Assembly: GCF_003148845.1 (NCBI RefSeq)
Contig: NZ_QGHA01000001.1
Coordinates: 1 to 64,000, forward strand
Source: Mucilaginibacter oryzae
Lineage (GTDB): Bacteria > Bacteroidota > Bacteroidia > Sphingobacteriales > Sphingobacteriaceae
Length of the DNA stretch: 64,000 nucleotides
Direction of reading: 5' to 3'
Positions 52,614 to 61,935 of the stretch are shown in pieces. Each line of letters starts with the position of its first letter. Within the stretch, counting starts at the first letter, position 1. The position numbers and the translations under genes were made by a program. Below the pieces are notes generated by a model, which saw only the letters and a program-made list of their open reading frames with translations, had not been told where the DNA came from and did not search any database.

Positions 52614-53882
52614 TCAGGGAATAGCTTCAACAGCACGTGGCTGACCGGCCAGCAGTTCGGCTGCTTCCTTTTTAAGGCGGCTTTGGCGTAAAAACCTGAA
52701 ATGAATAATGCCCAGCAGTAAGGCCACCATTCCCTCCAGCATCACCGTATCAGGCACGCCGATTTTTTGCGATACTGCACCTACCAGCAAACCGCCCAAA
52801 GGCTGCATGCCGAAAAACGCCATCGCATAATAGCTAATCACCCTTCCCCGCATTTCGGGACTTGCCGTGGTTTGGATGATGGTATTGCCGATGGTAACCT
52901 GCGACATCATACCGAAGCCGGTTATCGCGGCAAACAGCAACGCTACAGGGTAATTGTGCATGTGAGAAAATGCCACCAGGCCCACGCCAAATACAAGGGT
53001 GTTGATAGCCAGGATCTTTTTTAAGTCGGTACCGTGCTGTAATGATGCCAGGAAAATGCCGCCGCCAAAAGCGCCGAGGCCAATCACGCTGTCAATTACC
53101 CCAAAAGTTGATGCCGTACCTTTAAAAATATCCTTGGCATAAACCGGGATCAGGGTGCTGAACGGCAGCACAAACAGGCTCACCGCGGCCAGCATTAATA
53201 AAATAAATTTAATAGATGGTGTATTCTGGATATAAACAAAGCCTTCCTTTAGCTCGGCCGCTATATTTTTATCATGTTTTTTGGCCGCGGCTTTGGGCAG
53301 GCGCATCATGAGCAGGGAGCCGATCACGGCTATAAAGCTTACCGCATTGGCGCCAAAACAAACCGTATCGCCAAATTTTTCTAAAACCAACCCGGCTATA
53401 CCGGGGCCTATGAGCCTGGTTAAATTTACCATGGAAGAGTTAAGGGCGAGGGCATTAGGCAAATCCTCCTTATCATCAACCATTTCATACACCAGCGATT
53501 GCCGGGCAGGCACATCAAAGGCATTGATGATACCCAACACCGCGCTTAAGCCAATGATGCCCCAAACAGAATAGTATCCTGAAAACACCATCAACGAAAG
53601 CAACATAGCCTGCACCATGGATGCCACCTGGGTAAGAAGCAACAGTTTAAAGCGATCATACCTGTCGGACATGACGCCGCCGATAAACGAGAACAAAAAT
53701 GATGGGAACAAACTGGCGAACAGCGTAAGCCCCAACATAAATTTAGAATGTGTTTGCGAATATATTACCCAGCTCACGGCTGTTTTCTGCATCCAGGTAC
53801 CCAGTAAGGATACCGACTGCCCCGAAAAATACAGGCGGTAGTTGCGGCTTTTAAACGCGCTGAAGGTGCTTATCTTAGTCAT
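52614..53882 (-). CDS. MFS transporter (EntS/DHA3-like efflux)
   Basis: Start set at 53882 (MTKISTFSAFKSRNYRLYFSGQ), which avoids overlap with the MarR stop. About 422 residues and 12 membrane segments. The loop-2 motif is GVMSDRYDRFKLLL and the family hallmark NAFDVPARQSLVYEMV is present. Efflux of small organic compounds or siderophores is typical. It lies 13 bases after the marR gene, so the regulator controls it directly. Confidence 0.9.
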   Translation of the reverse strand: MTKISTFSAFKSRNYRLYFSGQSVSLLGTWMQKTAVSWVIYSQTHSKFMLGLTLFASLFPSFLFSFIGGVMSDRYDRFKLLLLTQVASMVQAMLLSLMVFSGYYSVWGIIGLSAVLGIINAFDVPARQSLVYEMVDDKEDLPNALALNSSMVNLTRLIGPGIAGLVLEKFGDTVCFGANAVSFIAVIGSLLMMRLPKAAAKKHDKNIAAELKEGFVYIQNTPSIKFILLMLAAVSLFVLPFSTLIPVYAKDIFKGTASTFGVIDSVIGLGAFGGGIFLASLQHGTDLKKILAINTLVFGVGLVAFSHMHNYPVALLFAAITGFGMMSQVTIGNTIIQTTASPEMRGRVISYYAMAFFGMQPLGGLLVGAVSQKIGVPDTVMLEGMVALLLGIIHFRFLRQSRLKKEAAELLAGQPRAVEAIP

Positions 53883-53895
53883 CAAAATCCTTATA

Positions 53896-54333
53896 TCAAT
53901 CAAATTCAACCAGTTTGGCCAATGGCGCCAAAGCTTTTTTTAATATTTCCTGCTCTTCGGCGGTGCAGGTAGCCTCGAGAGCGCGGTTAAGCCATTCATC
54001 CTTTTCGCTTCGCGATTTATAGATCAGGTTCCTGCCTTCTTCAGATAGTGAAATGATTACCTTGCGCTTATCCAGTTCAGAAATACGCCGGTTAATTAAT
54101 CCAAGGTTAAGCAGGTTATTCAATACCTGCGACATGGATTGCGTGGTAATCTTTTCCATCGAAGCCAGTTCATTAGGCAGGATCTCGCCATACTGAAAAA
54201 TCAACGCCATGGTCGATCGCTCGGTTAACGACAGCTTACCCGCCGTTTCCGTATTACGGCGGATCTTTTTGCTCAACCGGCCTATTACAAACCGAAGCTC
54301 GGATGCCAGTTGTGTTTCTTTTTCTTCACCCAT
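53896..54333 (-). CDS. MarR-family transcriptional regulator
   Basis: A 145-residue winged-helix protein: LTERSTMALIFQYGEILPNEL, ASMEKITTQSMSQVLNNLL (recognition helix), INRRISELDKRKVIISLSEEG (wing). First gene of an operon with an MFS pump and a hydrolase. An inverted repeat overlaps its promoter, so repression released by a pump substrate is the likely mode. Confidence 0.92.
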   Translation of the reverse strand: MGEEKETQLASELRFVIGRLSKKIRRNTETAGKLSLTERSTMALIFQYGEILPNELASMEKITTQSMSQVLNNLLNLGLINRRISELDKRKVIISLSEEGRNLIYKSRSEKDEWLNRALEATCTAEEQEILKKALAPLAKLVEFD

Positions 54334-54351
54334 TAATTTAATCAGTTAAAC

Positions 54352-54375
54352 TTGTAAGTTTACCTTACAAATATA
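54352..54375 (-). promoter_or_regulatory. MarR operon promoter with overlapping operator
   Basis: On the minus strand TATATTTG (54368-54375) is a perfect -7 box. TTGTAAG (54352-54358) and CTTACAA (54364-54370) form a perfect 7-bp inverted repeat with a 5-base spacer that overlaps the box and the likely start of transcription. This is the geometry of a MarR autorepressor site. Confidence 0.7.
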
Positions 54376-54516
54376 AAAATTGATTTATCATCTTACTGTA
54401 AAACCGTTAATTGGTTTGATTCGGCAGATTTCGTTGATTTATTTTAATGATGTGATTGATTATTTTGATTTCACCGATTAGAAAAAGAAGTTGTAAAAAT
54501 GGTTATTTGAACATGC

Positions 54517-54607
54517 CGCCATGAAAAATCAGTAAAATCAACATAATTACTCTTAAAATCAATCGTTAATAAAATCAGCGAAATCAACGTAATCTCCCTA
54601 AATCAAC
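54517..54607. repeat. AT-rich AAATCA(A/G) repeat tract
   Basis: Within the roughly 250-base gap before the GH25 gene, the unit AAATCA followed by AC, GC or GT recurs about seven times (AAAATCAGTAAAATCAACA, AAATCAGCGAAATCAACG and so on). It may be a dispersed intergenic repeat. No gene is seen here. Confidence 0.4.
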
Positions 54608-54618
54608 GGTTCTTTATT

Positions 54619-54626
54619 TAACTTTG
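54619..54626 (+). promoter_or_regulatory. -7 box directly before the GH25 start codon
   Basis: TAACTTTG matches TAnnTTTG and ends 4 bases before the GTG start at 54631. If used, transcription would begin at or next to the start codon and give a leaderless message. The antitoxin at 46124 has the same spacing. Confidence 0.4.
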
Positions 54627-54630
54627 TCCC

Positions 54631-55509
54631 GTGCCCCCTGCCGAAAAAAAGTCTGCCGCCAAAAAGAAAGCCCCGGCCCGAAAAAAGCCCGCGGCTAAAA
54701 AACAGCAGCGGGTGGTAATTTCTATCGATTGGATAATCGGGGTCGGTATTGTGTTGCTGATTGTACTTTCCCCATTTTATTATGGCTACGTTTTAAAAGT
54801 GGCCAGCGCTACCTGGCGCTGGATCGCTGATTCGGGCGAGGACGATACCCATTACCGCAAATACAAAAATTTCAACATCCACATTCCCGACGGCTACACC
54901 GTTCATGGCATCGACGTTTCATCGTACCAGGGCCGCATTAACTGGAAGCAGGTGAAAGCCATGCACGAAGGCGATGTGCATATCAGTTTCGCCTTTATCA
55001 AAGCTACCGAGGGTGTATTAAGTGTGGACCCTTATTTTCAGCGCAACTGGCGCGAGGCGCCCAAAGCTGGTATTATTTGCGGGGCCTACCACTTTTTTCT
55101 GCCGCAAAAAAGCGGTACCTGGCAGGCCAAATTTTTTCTGCAAACGGTTAAAACTGAAAAAGGCGACTTGCCCATGGTGGTTGATGTAGAACGCCTATAC
55201 CGCGTTAAACCAGAAAAAATGCGCGAACAACTGGAAAGCTTTATTAAAATGATCGAGAGCCGTACAGGCATAAAGCCCATTATTTACACCAACCTCAAGT
55301 TTTACCAGGATTACCTGCAGGGATATTTTGATGGTTATACGTTATGGATAGCTCACTACTATCAGCCTAAACTATTGGTATCCAACAGCACCAACTGGAA
55401 ATTCTGGCAGCACTCGGATAAAGCCCGGGTAAACGGCATTAACCATGTGGTTGATTTTAATATTTTTAAGGGGGATAGCACAGAGTTTGAGAAGTTATTG
55501 GTGCGATAG
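54631..55509 (+). CDS. Membrane-anchored GH25 lysozyme-like muramidase
   Basis: Start GTG at 54631; 292 residues. A Lys/Ala/Pro-rich cytoplasmic N-terminus (about 1-26) is followed by one membrane helix (WIIGVGIVLLIVLSPFYYG) and then a GH25 domain (about 85-290). Catalytic region: HGIDVSSYQGRINW, FIKATEGVL, and PMVVDVERLY with the catalytic acidic pair. It cleaves peptidoglycan between MurNAc and GlcNAc and is probably held in the inner membrane facing the periplasm. Single gene. Confidence 0.9.
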   Translation: MPPAEKKSAAKKKAPARKKPAAKKQQRVVISIDWIIGVGIVLLIVLSPFYYGYVLKVASATWRWIADSGEDDTHYRKYKNFNIHIPDGYTVHGIDVSSYQGRINWKQVKAMHEGDVHISFAFIKATEGVLSVDPYFQRNWREAPKAGIICGAYHFFLPQKSGTWQAKFFLQTVKTEKGDLPMVVDVERLYRVKPEKMREQLESFIKMIESRTGIKPIIYTNLKFYQDYLQGYFDGYTLWIAHYYQPKLLVSNSTNWKFWQHSDKARVNGINHVVDFNIFKGDSTEFEKLLVR

Positions 55510-55676
55510 CGACTTATATTCCGGCTTAAGCATGCAAAGACGTCAGGACACAACGTTTTTAAGTATTTAGCTTTTTACAGCAAGCAATCACTAAATCAAA
55601 TCATATCACCTTCCCTCTTTGCGCCCTGGCGACTTTGCGTGCCATATCAAACGCTGCGTTTCTGATTTAAAAAAGA

Positions 55677-55684
55677 TATATTTG
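55677..55684 (+). promoter_or_regulatory. -7 box of the HxlR gene at 55711
   Basis: TATATTTG is a perfect TAnnTTTG box, placing the transcript start near 55688 and a leader of about 23 bases. No clear -33 element is visible. Confidence 0.5.
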
Positions 55685-55710
55685 CTTTCCAAAAGATACC
55701 ACTATCCTGA

Positions 55711-56127
55711 ATGATAGCGAAAGCAATGGACGAAAACAATCCCCCAACCGAATATTCTAAGGAAACCTGCAAAGTCAGCGTAACTGCCGTGCGGGATACC
55801 CTTTATGTGCTTAACGGCAAATGGAAGTTACCCATGCTGGTAAGCCTGATTAATGGCCCCAAACGTTTTAAGGAATTACAGCGTGAACTGGAAGACATTA
55901 CGCCCAAGATCCTCTCAAAAGAGTTAAGGGAATTGGAGTTAAATGGCTTTGTTACCCGCACGGTTTATGATACTACACCGGTAACGGTAATTTACGCCCG
56001 TACAGAATATGCCAATTCACTAAGCAAGGTAATTCAGGAAATGCGCGATTGGGGCATTCAGCACCGGGAACATATTAAACAAATGAGCCGCGAAGAAGCC
56101 GGAGCAAAAAAGCCTACGGCAGTTTAA
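55711..56127 (+). CDS. HxlR-family winged-helix regulator
   Basis: A 138-residue regulator; Met6 at 55726 is an alternative start. Core motif: LYVLNGKWKLPMLVSLI, FKELQRELEDITPKILSKEL, VIYARTEYANSL. A Cys sits before the core (KETCKVSV). Third HxlR gene in the window, intact. The pyrophosphatase gene faces it from downstream. Target unknown. Confidence 0.88.
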   Translation: MIAKAMDENNPPTEYSKETCKVSVTAVRDTLYVLNGKWKLPMLVSLINGPKRFKELQRELEDITPKILSKELRELELNGFVTRTVYDTTPVTVIYARTEYANSLSKVIQEMRDWGIQHREHIKQMSREEAGAKKPTAV

Positions 56128-56173
56128 CTTTGTAAAACCGGTAAGGATATGCGGTTTTATCCTTGTCGCTTGG

Positions 56174-56677
56174 CTATTCCGGCTTTACTGTTGCCACCAT
56201 TACCAGCTCCATAGCGCCCTCTGCGCCAAGCCGTTCCATCAATTTAAACTCTTTCGCTTCAAGGCGGCTGTAATTGGTAAAAAAAGCCTCGATCTGGTCG
56301 GTGAGCGCATGTGGTAACTGAGCGGCATCATGCAGATCGGTAAAGAACTTTGATACCAGCGGTACAGCCAGAAACCTGTCGTTACGGTAAGCGGTTCCAT
56401 CCGCGCCGGTCTGTTCTACTTTAAAAGCCCCGATCAGCCTGCAATCTATTACACAACCAGGGAAGGTGCTTACTTCAGATATTACCAGCACATCCAGCGG
56501 GTCGCCGTCGCCGCCTATCGTATTCGGAATAAAACCAAAATCGAACGGGAAAACCATCCCGGCGGGCAGTAGTTTCTTTAGCCTGAACTGGTCGTTTGCA
56601 GCATCATAATTATACTTATGCCCACAACCTTTAGGCGTTTCCACAATTACGGTAATGTTGTTTCCTGTATTTTCCAT
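56174..56677 (-). CDS. ppa: Inorganic pyrophosphatase (family I)
   Basis: A 167-residue soluble pyrophosphatase. Motifs: GMVFPFDFGFIPNTIGGDGD and DPLDVLVISE with the metal-binding aspartates. It hydrolyses pyrophosphate and drives biosynthesis forward. It lies 10 bases after the mscS-like gene, so the two are co-transcribed. Confidence 0.9.
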   Translation of the reverse strand: MENTGNNITVIVETPKGCGHKYNYDAANDQFRLKKLLPAGMVFPFDFGFIPNTIGGDGDPLDVLVISEVSTFPGCVIDCRLIGAFKVEQTGADGTAYRNDRFLAVPLVSKFFTDLHDAAQLPHALTDQIEAFFTNYSRLEAKEFKLMERLGAEGAMELVMVATVKPE

Positions 56678-56687
56678 GCTTGATGTC

Positions 56688-57473
56688 TTATAAACCCGGA
56701 ATCTTTATCCCTGCGGCTTTGATATCCTGCAGCATATTTTCCTGCAAGGCCAGTTTAGTATCCTGGAAACCGTGAGCGTGTACCCAAACATTTACACCAA
56801 CCCGGTAGCCATCCGGATCGAGCCCCGCTATACCGATACGGCGGTCGGGTGTTTCGAGGATATTTTTTGATTTATCGACAGATGAATTGATTACCGCCTT
56901 TACCTCGTTAAAATCAATATTGTTGGCAAATTTCAGTTCTATATCCAACCGGCGGGTCCCTTCACGGCTGGTATTGATGATTACCTCGTTAGATAGTTTG
57001 CTATTGGGCAAAATAACTATCCTGTTATCGAAGGTTTTTACAATGGTATAAAAGATCTGTATAGATGTAACCGAGCCCTCTAACCCCTGTGCTATGATAT
57101 TATCACCAACGGCAAAGGGTTTAAGCAGCAAAATCAGTACGCCGCTCGCGAAGTTTTGCAAGGTACCCGAAAGCGCCAAACCTGCCGCCACACCAAAAGC
57201 GCCAACCAGTGCGGTAAACAGGGTAAGCTGTAAACCCATAATTTGCATTACGGCAAGTATCAGCAAAACACGCAATGCCACGCCCACCAGGCTTTGCAAA
57301 AAGGGTTTAATAGTGGCGTCGATCTCCTTTTTTTGCATATGGCCCTGCCACCATTTCAGCAACAGGTTAATCAGCCAAAGCCCTATAAATAATACCAATA
57401 ACCCTATCACAAATCCGGGTCCGTTTCTGAAAACCCACGCGTAGGCCTGGTCGTAAAACTTTTCAATCTTCAT
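56688..57473 (-). CDS. Small mechanosensitive channel (MscS family)
   Basis: A 261-residue membrane protein with three membrane helices. The pore helix is AFGVAAGLALSGTLQNFASGVLILL, followed by the family motif PFAVGDNIIAQG and the cytoplasmic beta and alpha-beta domains (IVILPNSKLSN). It opens when membrane tension rises on osmotic downshift. First gene of a two-gene unit with inorganic pyrophosphatase. Confidence 0.92.
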   Translation of the reverse strand: MKIEKFYDQAYAWVFRNGPGFVIGLLVLFIGLWLINLLLKWWQGHMQKKEIDATIKPFLQSLVGVALRVLLILAVMQIMGLQLTLFTALVGAFGVAAGLALSGTLQNFASGVLILLLKPFAVGDNIIAQGLEGSVTSIQIFYTIVKTFDNRIVILPNSKLSNEVIINTSREGTRRLDIELKFANNIDFNEVKAVINSSVDKSKNILETPDRRIGIAGLDPDGYRVGVNVWVHAHGFQDTKLALQENMLQDIKAAGIKIPGL

Positions 57474-57665
57474 AACTAAAGCTTTAAACTTTAAATAAAT
57501 TATTATTGGTTAACGCCGACCGGGCGGGATGGTTTTATTTAACGGCCATTTAACACTTCGCCTCCCTAACTGTTAATAATTGTTAAAAGTGTTAAATTTC
57601 AACCAGTTGCATTAAATACCCTATACTTTAGTGTTAACTATTTGAAAAAACTTTACACTTTATCG

Positions 57666-60600
57666 ATGACCTATAACAAAACCAACAACCTGCTGGGCTG
57701 GCTGTGTTTCACTATCGCTTCCCTTACCTACATCCTCACCCTCGAGCCGTCTGTAAGCTTTTGGGATTGCGGCGAGTTTATATCATGTGCTTATAAATTA
57801 CAGGTATCGCACCAGCCGGGCTATCCGCTGTTTGCCATGATTGGCAAGGCTTTTTCATTACTCAGCATGGGCAACAGAAGCAAAGTGGCTTATTTCACCA
57901 ACCTGGGTTCGGCTTTAGCGAGCGGTGCAACCATCATGTTTTTATTTTGGAGCATTACCACGCTTGCCAAAAAACTGCTTGTAGTTAAAGGCGAGCCGGT
58001 AAATAAAAATCAAACCCTGCAAATTATGGGCGCAGGCCTTACCGGTGCCCTTGCTTTCACGTTTACCGATACCTTTTGGTTTTCGGCGGTAGAAACTATC
58101 GTTTTCGCATGGTCTTCGTTATGTACCGCGGTTGTATTCTGGGCGATATTAAAGTGGGATACCGTTGCCGATGAGCCGCGTGCCGACAGGTGGCTGGTGT
58201 TTATAGCCTATGTTATCGGCCTTTCTATCGGTATCCACCTGCTTAATCTGCTCACTATCCCGGCGCTGGTAATGGTTTACTATTTCCGCAGGCATAAAAA
58301 CATCAATTTTAAAAGCGGGTTAATGGCTTTTATCATCAGCATCCTGATCCTGGCATTTGTACAGTTTGGCCTACGGGGCTATACCATCAGCCTGGCGGCC
58401 CATCTCGATTTGTTTCTTATAAACACCCTCGGTTTGGGTTTCGGTAGCGGAGCCATGGTATTTTTTGCTTTGATCATAGTCAGCTTGATCCTGGGCATCC
58501 GCTACAGCATCCGCAGGCAAAAACACTATTTAAACGTGGGCTTGCTTTGCGTTGTGTTTGTTTACTTTGGCTATGGCTCGTTTGCATATATCCCTATCCG
58601 GGCGGCGGCGGGCACTAACCTCAACAACTCGCACCCCAGCGATGCCTTTACGCTTTACGAGTACCTTAACCGCACGCAGTACGGCGAAACGCCGCTGCTT
58701 AAAGGCCCTTATTTTGATGCCAAAATAACCGATGTAACTGACGGTACGCCCCTTTACCGCAAGGGCAAAAGCAAATATGAAGTAGCCTACAACAAACCAA
58801 ACTATGTCTACGATCATACCACCCTGCTGCCCCGCATGTGGTCGACCGAGGAAAACACCACTTATGCCCAGGACGTTCAGTTTTACCGCGACTGGCTGCA
58901 ACTTGGCGATAACGCCGCGCCCACCTTTGGCGATAACCTGCGCTGGATGTTCAGCTGGCAGATGAACCAGATGTACTGGCGCTACTTTATGTGGAATTTT
59001 GTGGGCCGCTATAATGATGACGATAACGAGGGCCAAACCAACATGCACGGCATAGGCGGCAACTGGACATCGGGCCTGTTCAACAACAGCAACAATACCC
59101 CCAAATATATCCTGAACAACGTTACCTATACCCCGCTGTATGCCTTGCCGCTGATGATCGGCTTAATTGGCATGTACTTTCAGTTCAAAAAACGTAAACA
59201 GGATGCGCTGGTTGTTATACTCCTGTTCTTTTTTACCGGATTGGCCGTTGTACTTTATGTAAACCAGCCATCTATACAGCCCCGTGAGCGCGATTACTCG
59301 TATGTGGGTTCGTTTTATGCTTTCGCGATATGGATAGGTTTAGGGTTGATAGCGCTGATCAATCTTATCCCAAAAAAAATAAATCCCCGCTTTGCTACTA
59401 TCGGCGCAACCATTATTTGCCTGCTGGCCGGTCCGGTTTTATTAGCCAGTAAAGAATGGCGCAACCACGACCGGTCTACCAAAATGGCGGCGCATGATAT
59501 GGCTTACAATTACCTGATCTCCTGCCCCAAAAACGCCATTCTGTTCGATCTGGGCGATAATGATACTTACTCATTATGGTACGATCAGGAGGTGGAAAAC
59601 ATCCGCCCGGATGTGCGCATTGTAAACATGAGCCTGTTAACCGGCGATTGGTCGGTTAGGCAAATGCAGCACAAAATAAACGAGGCCGATGCACTGCCCA
59701 TTACGATGCCTTTTGATAAATATAAACTCGGCACCCGCGATGTGATCAGGTACAATGATGTGAAGATACCCGGCTACACAGAAGTAAAGGACATTTTTGA
59801 CTTTATTACATCGGATGATAAGCGCACCCACGTGGAATACACCAACGGCAGCACCGAAAACTTTTTGCCCACCAAAAATTTCAAGCTTACAGTTAATGCC
59901 AATGATGTAATGAACAACAAGGTGATTACGCCCGAACAAAAAGGCTTACTAACTGATACCATGAAATGGCAGTTCCCGCCAAACTACATCACTAAAGAAA
60001 ACCTGGCCATGATCGATATCCTGGCGCATAACAACTGGAAGCGCCCTATCTGCTTTACAACTTCTATCAGCCGGGCAAATATGATAGGTTTACAGCCTTA
60101 CCTGTATGAAGAGGGTTTTACCTTCAGGCTGCTGCCGCTTAAAACCGATTCGTCGTTAAGCGATCAGCTTTCTAAAACCAACAGCCTGGTGATGTACAGC
60201 AACGTAATGAATAAATTCAGGTTCGGTAATTTTAAAAATGCCAGGTATCTCGATCAGCAGTCAACCCAGGTATTTTATCCGCAGCTGCTTTCTACATTTT
60301 CTGATCTTTCGCTTGGGTTGATTAAAGACGGGCACCCCGAACTGGCCCTGAAAACCCTGAAAAAATATGAAGAGGTAATGCCCGACATTAACCCTAACCT
60401 GCTGGCCGCACAAACCAAAATAACATTGGCAGATACCTCATACAAGTTAAAATACAGCAAGCTCGGCAACAAACTCATGAACAGCGTTCACGACTACATC
60501 ACCGATCAGCTGGATTATAACTATCACCAATTACAACAGGATACCGGCAAACTTAACCCGCGGGAAGTGCAGATAGGCATGACCTTCCTCAACAACATGG

Positions 60601-60704
60601 CCGCCATAACGCGCGAAGGCCACCAGGACGCCCTGAGTAAACAAATGATTGCCCGGTTAACCGAATACGAAGGGAAATTTAAAAGTATCCTCCAGGTTAA
60701 TTAA
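57666..60704 (+). CDS. DUF2723 membrane protein (PMT-like glycosyltransferase candidate)
   Basis: Start set at ATG 57666 (MTYNKTNNLLGWLCF); a TTG at 57642 is possible. About 1012 residues. The N-terminal half has about ten membrane helices and the family motif LEPSVSFWDCGEFISCAYKL plus QVSHQPGYPLFAM. The Asp-Glu pair in DCGEF matches the position of the catalytic acid in lipid-dependent mannosyltransferase-like enzymes. The C-terminal half is soluble (LFDLGDNDTYSLWYDQEV). A role in envelope glycosylation is inferred. Confidence 0.88.
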   Translation: MTYNKTNNLLGWLCFTIASLTYILTLEPSVSFWDCGEFISCAYKLQVSHQPGYPLFAMIGKAFSLLSMGNRSKVAYFTNLGSALASGATIMFLFWSITTLAKKLLVVKGEPVNKNQTLQIMGAGLTGALAFTFTDTFWFSAVETIVFAWSSLCTAVVFWAILKWDTVADEPRADRWLVFIAYVIGLSIGIHLLNLLTIPALVMVYYFRRHKNINFKSGLMAFIISILILAFVQFGLRGYTISLAAHLDLFLINTLGLGFGSGAMVFFALIIVSLILGIRYSIRRQKHYLNVGLLCVVFVYFGYGSFAYIPIRAAAGTNLNNSHPSDAFTLYEYLNRTQYGETPLLKGPYFDAKITDVTDGTPLYRKGKSKYEVAYNKPNYVYDHTTLLPRMWSTEENTTYAQDVQFYRDWLQLGDNAAPTFGDNLRWMFSWQMNQMYWRYFMWNFVGRYNDDDNEGQTNMHGIGGNWTSGLFNNSNNTPKYILNNVTYTPLYALPLMIGLIGMYFQFKKRKQDALVVILLFFFTGLAVVLYVNQPSIQPRERDYSYVGSFYAFAIWIGLGLIALINLIPKKINPRFATIGATIICLLAGPVLLASKEWRNHDRSTKMAAHDMAYNYLISCPKNAILFDLGDNDTYSLWYDQEVENIRPDVRIVNMSLLTGDWSVRQMQHKINEADALPITMPFDKYKLGTRDVIRYNDVKIPGYTEVKDIFDFITSDDKRTHVEYTNGSTENFLPTKNFKLTVNANDVMNNKVITPEQKGLLTDTMKWQFPPNYITKENLAMIDILAHNNWKRPICFTTSISRANMIGLQPYLYEEGFTFRLLPLKTDSSLSDQLSKTNSLVMYSNVMNKFRFGNFKNARYLDQQSTQVFYPQLLSTFSDLSLGLIKDGHPELALKTLKKYEEVMPDINPNLLAAQTKITLADTSYKLKYSKLGNKLMNSVHDYITDQLDYNYHQLQQDTGKLNPREVQIGMTFLNNMAAITREGHQDALSKQMIARLTEYEGKFKSILQVN

Positions 60705-60835
60705 TAAAAGTCATTGAGTCATTTGCTTCGCGTCATTATAGGTCATTAGGTCATTTGCTACGCGTTATTAGGTCATTTTTTTGATGCAAAGCAAAATGAC
60801 TTAATGACCTAATGACGTGCAGCAAAATAACCTTC
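60705..60835. repeat. Tandem and inverted GTCATT repeats between converging genes
   Basis: GTCATTAGGTCATT (60742-60755) is inverted as AATGACCTAATGAC (60803-60816). A unit of about 30 bases (GGTCATTTGCTACGCGTTATTA type) is repeated twice in tandem between 60719 and 60777. It can fold as a hairpin and act as a bidirectional terminator for the converging genes. Confidence 0.65.
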
Positions 60836-61741
60836 TTAGTAATTTACGTAACTTTCGTTAAAGGTGCCATCGGCGTACAGGTCAATTAAGCCGTAGCCTG
60901 GCGCGGTTTCACGGCGGTTGCCTTCCCACCAGGCGCCCGATACCGCGCCGTTGCATAGGTAAGTAACGTTGTTGTAAATTACCTTATCGCGCATATGCAG
61001 GTGGCCGCTCAAACACAGTTTTACGTTAGGGTGCTGATAAAACAGGTTAATGATCTTCGCGGTATCAGTATGCATATCACCGCCCAGCATAGTCCATTTG
61101 TTTACGATATCATCCTCAATCATGAGCAAAGCAGTAAGGATAGGTATGTGCGACATTACCATTACCGGCATATTAGCGTCGGTTGCTTTAAGCTCATCGC
61201 TTAGCCAGTTCATTTGTTCGTCGCCAAGCTTACCTATATACCAGGTGTTATCAATATCAAGATGCACACTATCCAGCACGATAATTTTCCAGCCACCTTT
61301 TAACATACTATAGTATGGCTTCGCCAGTTGCAGCTGGTCCATCGAGTATTTTTTACCATAAAGCGCCTGGCCTTTATCGTCTTCATACCACCATATATCG
61401 TGGTTACCAAGGCAATAATTAACAGGCAGGCTGCACTCATCTTTCATTATCTTATGCATCAGCTTCCATTGGTCATTAATAGTGCTGATGTTTTCCTTGT
61501 TCATATCAAACACCACATCGCCGCCATTAAGCACCAAATCAACCTTTGGGGTTTGCTGCTGCAGGTGGTGCAGGCATTTGGTAAAGCGGGCGGGCGCGTT
61601 AAACTTATCTTTCAGATGCACATCGGTAATATGCGCTATCCTGAGCGATGGTTTTCCGGGTTCATTCACATTACGACCAAGTACCAGCGAGGGAGCAAGC
61701 AGCAGGCCCCCTATATTTTTTAATGCCGTTCTTCTTTCCAT
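60836..61741 (-). CDS. Calcineurin-like metallophosphoesterase with twin-arginine-like signal
   Basis: A 301-residue exported enzyme. The N-terminus MERRTALKNIGGLLLAPSL looks like a Tat signal. All metal-binding motifs are present: HITDVHLKD, NGGDVVF, LGNHDIWW, MSHIPIL and LSGHLHMRD. The substrate is unknown (phosphodiester or phosphomonoester). Single gene; a promoter and leader hairpin lie upstream. Confidence 0.9.
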   Translation of the reverse strand: MERRTALKNIGGLLLAPSLVLGRNVNEPGKPSLRIAHITDVHLKDKFNAPARFTKCLHHLQQQTPKVDLVLNGGDVVFDMNKENISTINDQWKLMHKIMKDECSLPVNYCLGNHDIWWYEDDKGQALYGKKYSMDQLQLAKPYYSMLKGGWKIIVLDSVHLDIDNTWYIGKLGDEQMNWLSDELKATDANMPVMVMSHIPILTALLMIEDDIVNKWTMLGGDMHTDTAKIINLFYQHPNVKLCLSGHLHMRDKVIYNNVTYLCNGAVSGAWWEGNRRETAPGYGLIDLYADGTFNESYVNY

Positions 61742-61783
61742 ATAGTTAACAGTAGCCTTGCCGCTTTAGTGGCAACGGCAGGT

Positions 61784-61791
61784 CAAAATTA
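61784..61791 (-). promoter_or_regulatory. -7 box of the metallophosphoesterase gene
   Basis: TAATTTTG on the minus strand matches TAnnTTTG. Transcription would start near 61780, giving a leader of about 40 bases that contains GCCGTTGCC..GGCAAGGC, a possible hairpin. Confidence 0.5.
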
Positions 61792-61861
61792 CATCCTGAG
61801 GTATATTTAGGGTAAAGATTTGATATTAAGCTTTTATTAACAAATAAAAGCTGTAAAAGCA

Positions 61862-61888
61862 AAAGCCTCCCTGTAAAAGGGAGACTTT
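61862..61888 (-). terminator. Terminator after the dehydratase gene
   Basis: AAAGCCTCCCT and AGGGAGACTTT form an 11-bp stem with one mismatch and a short loop, with a T run on the minus strand. It lies about 48 bases past the dehydratase stop and separates it from the metallophosphoesterase gene. Confidence 0.7.
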
Positions 61889-61935
61889 ATGTTGATTTGC
61901 GTAGGGAAGGTTAAAATATTTTTAGTTAAAAAAGC

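Noticed and set aside
57642..57665. TTG start for the DUF2723 protein
   Set aside because: Family members begin near the ATG at 57666 and no ribosome-binding site favours the TTG.
58530..59048. 172-codon minus-strand frame inside the DUF2723 gene
   Set aside because: Shadow of a well-supported membrane protein gene in GC-richer codons; no independent motif.
60719..60816. Possible CRISPR array in the GTCATT repeats
   Set aside because: Units are imperfect, there are no unique spacers of constant length, and no cas genes are nearby.
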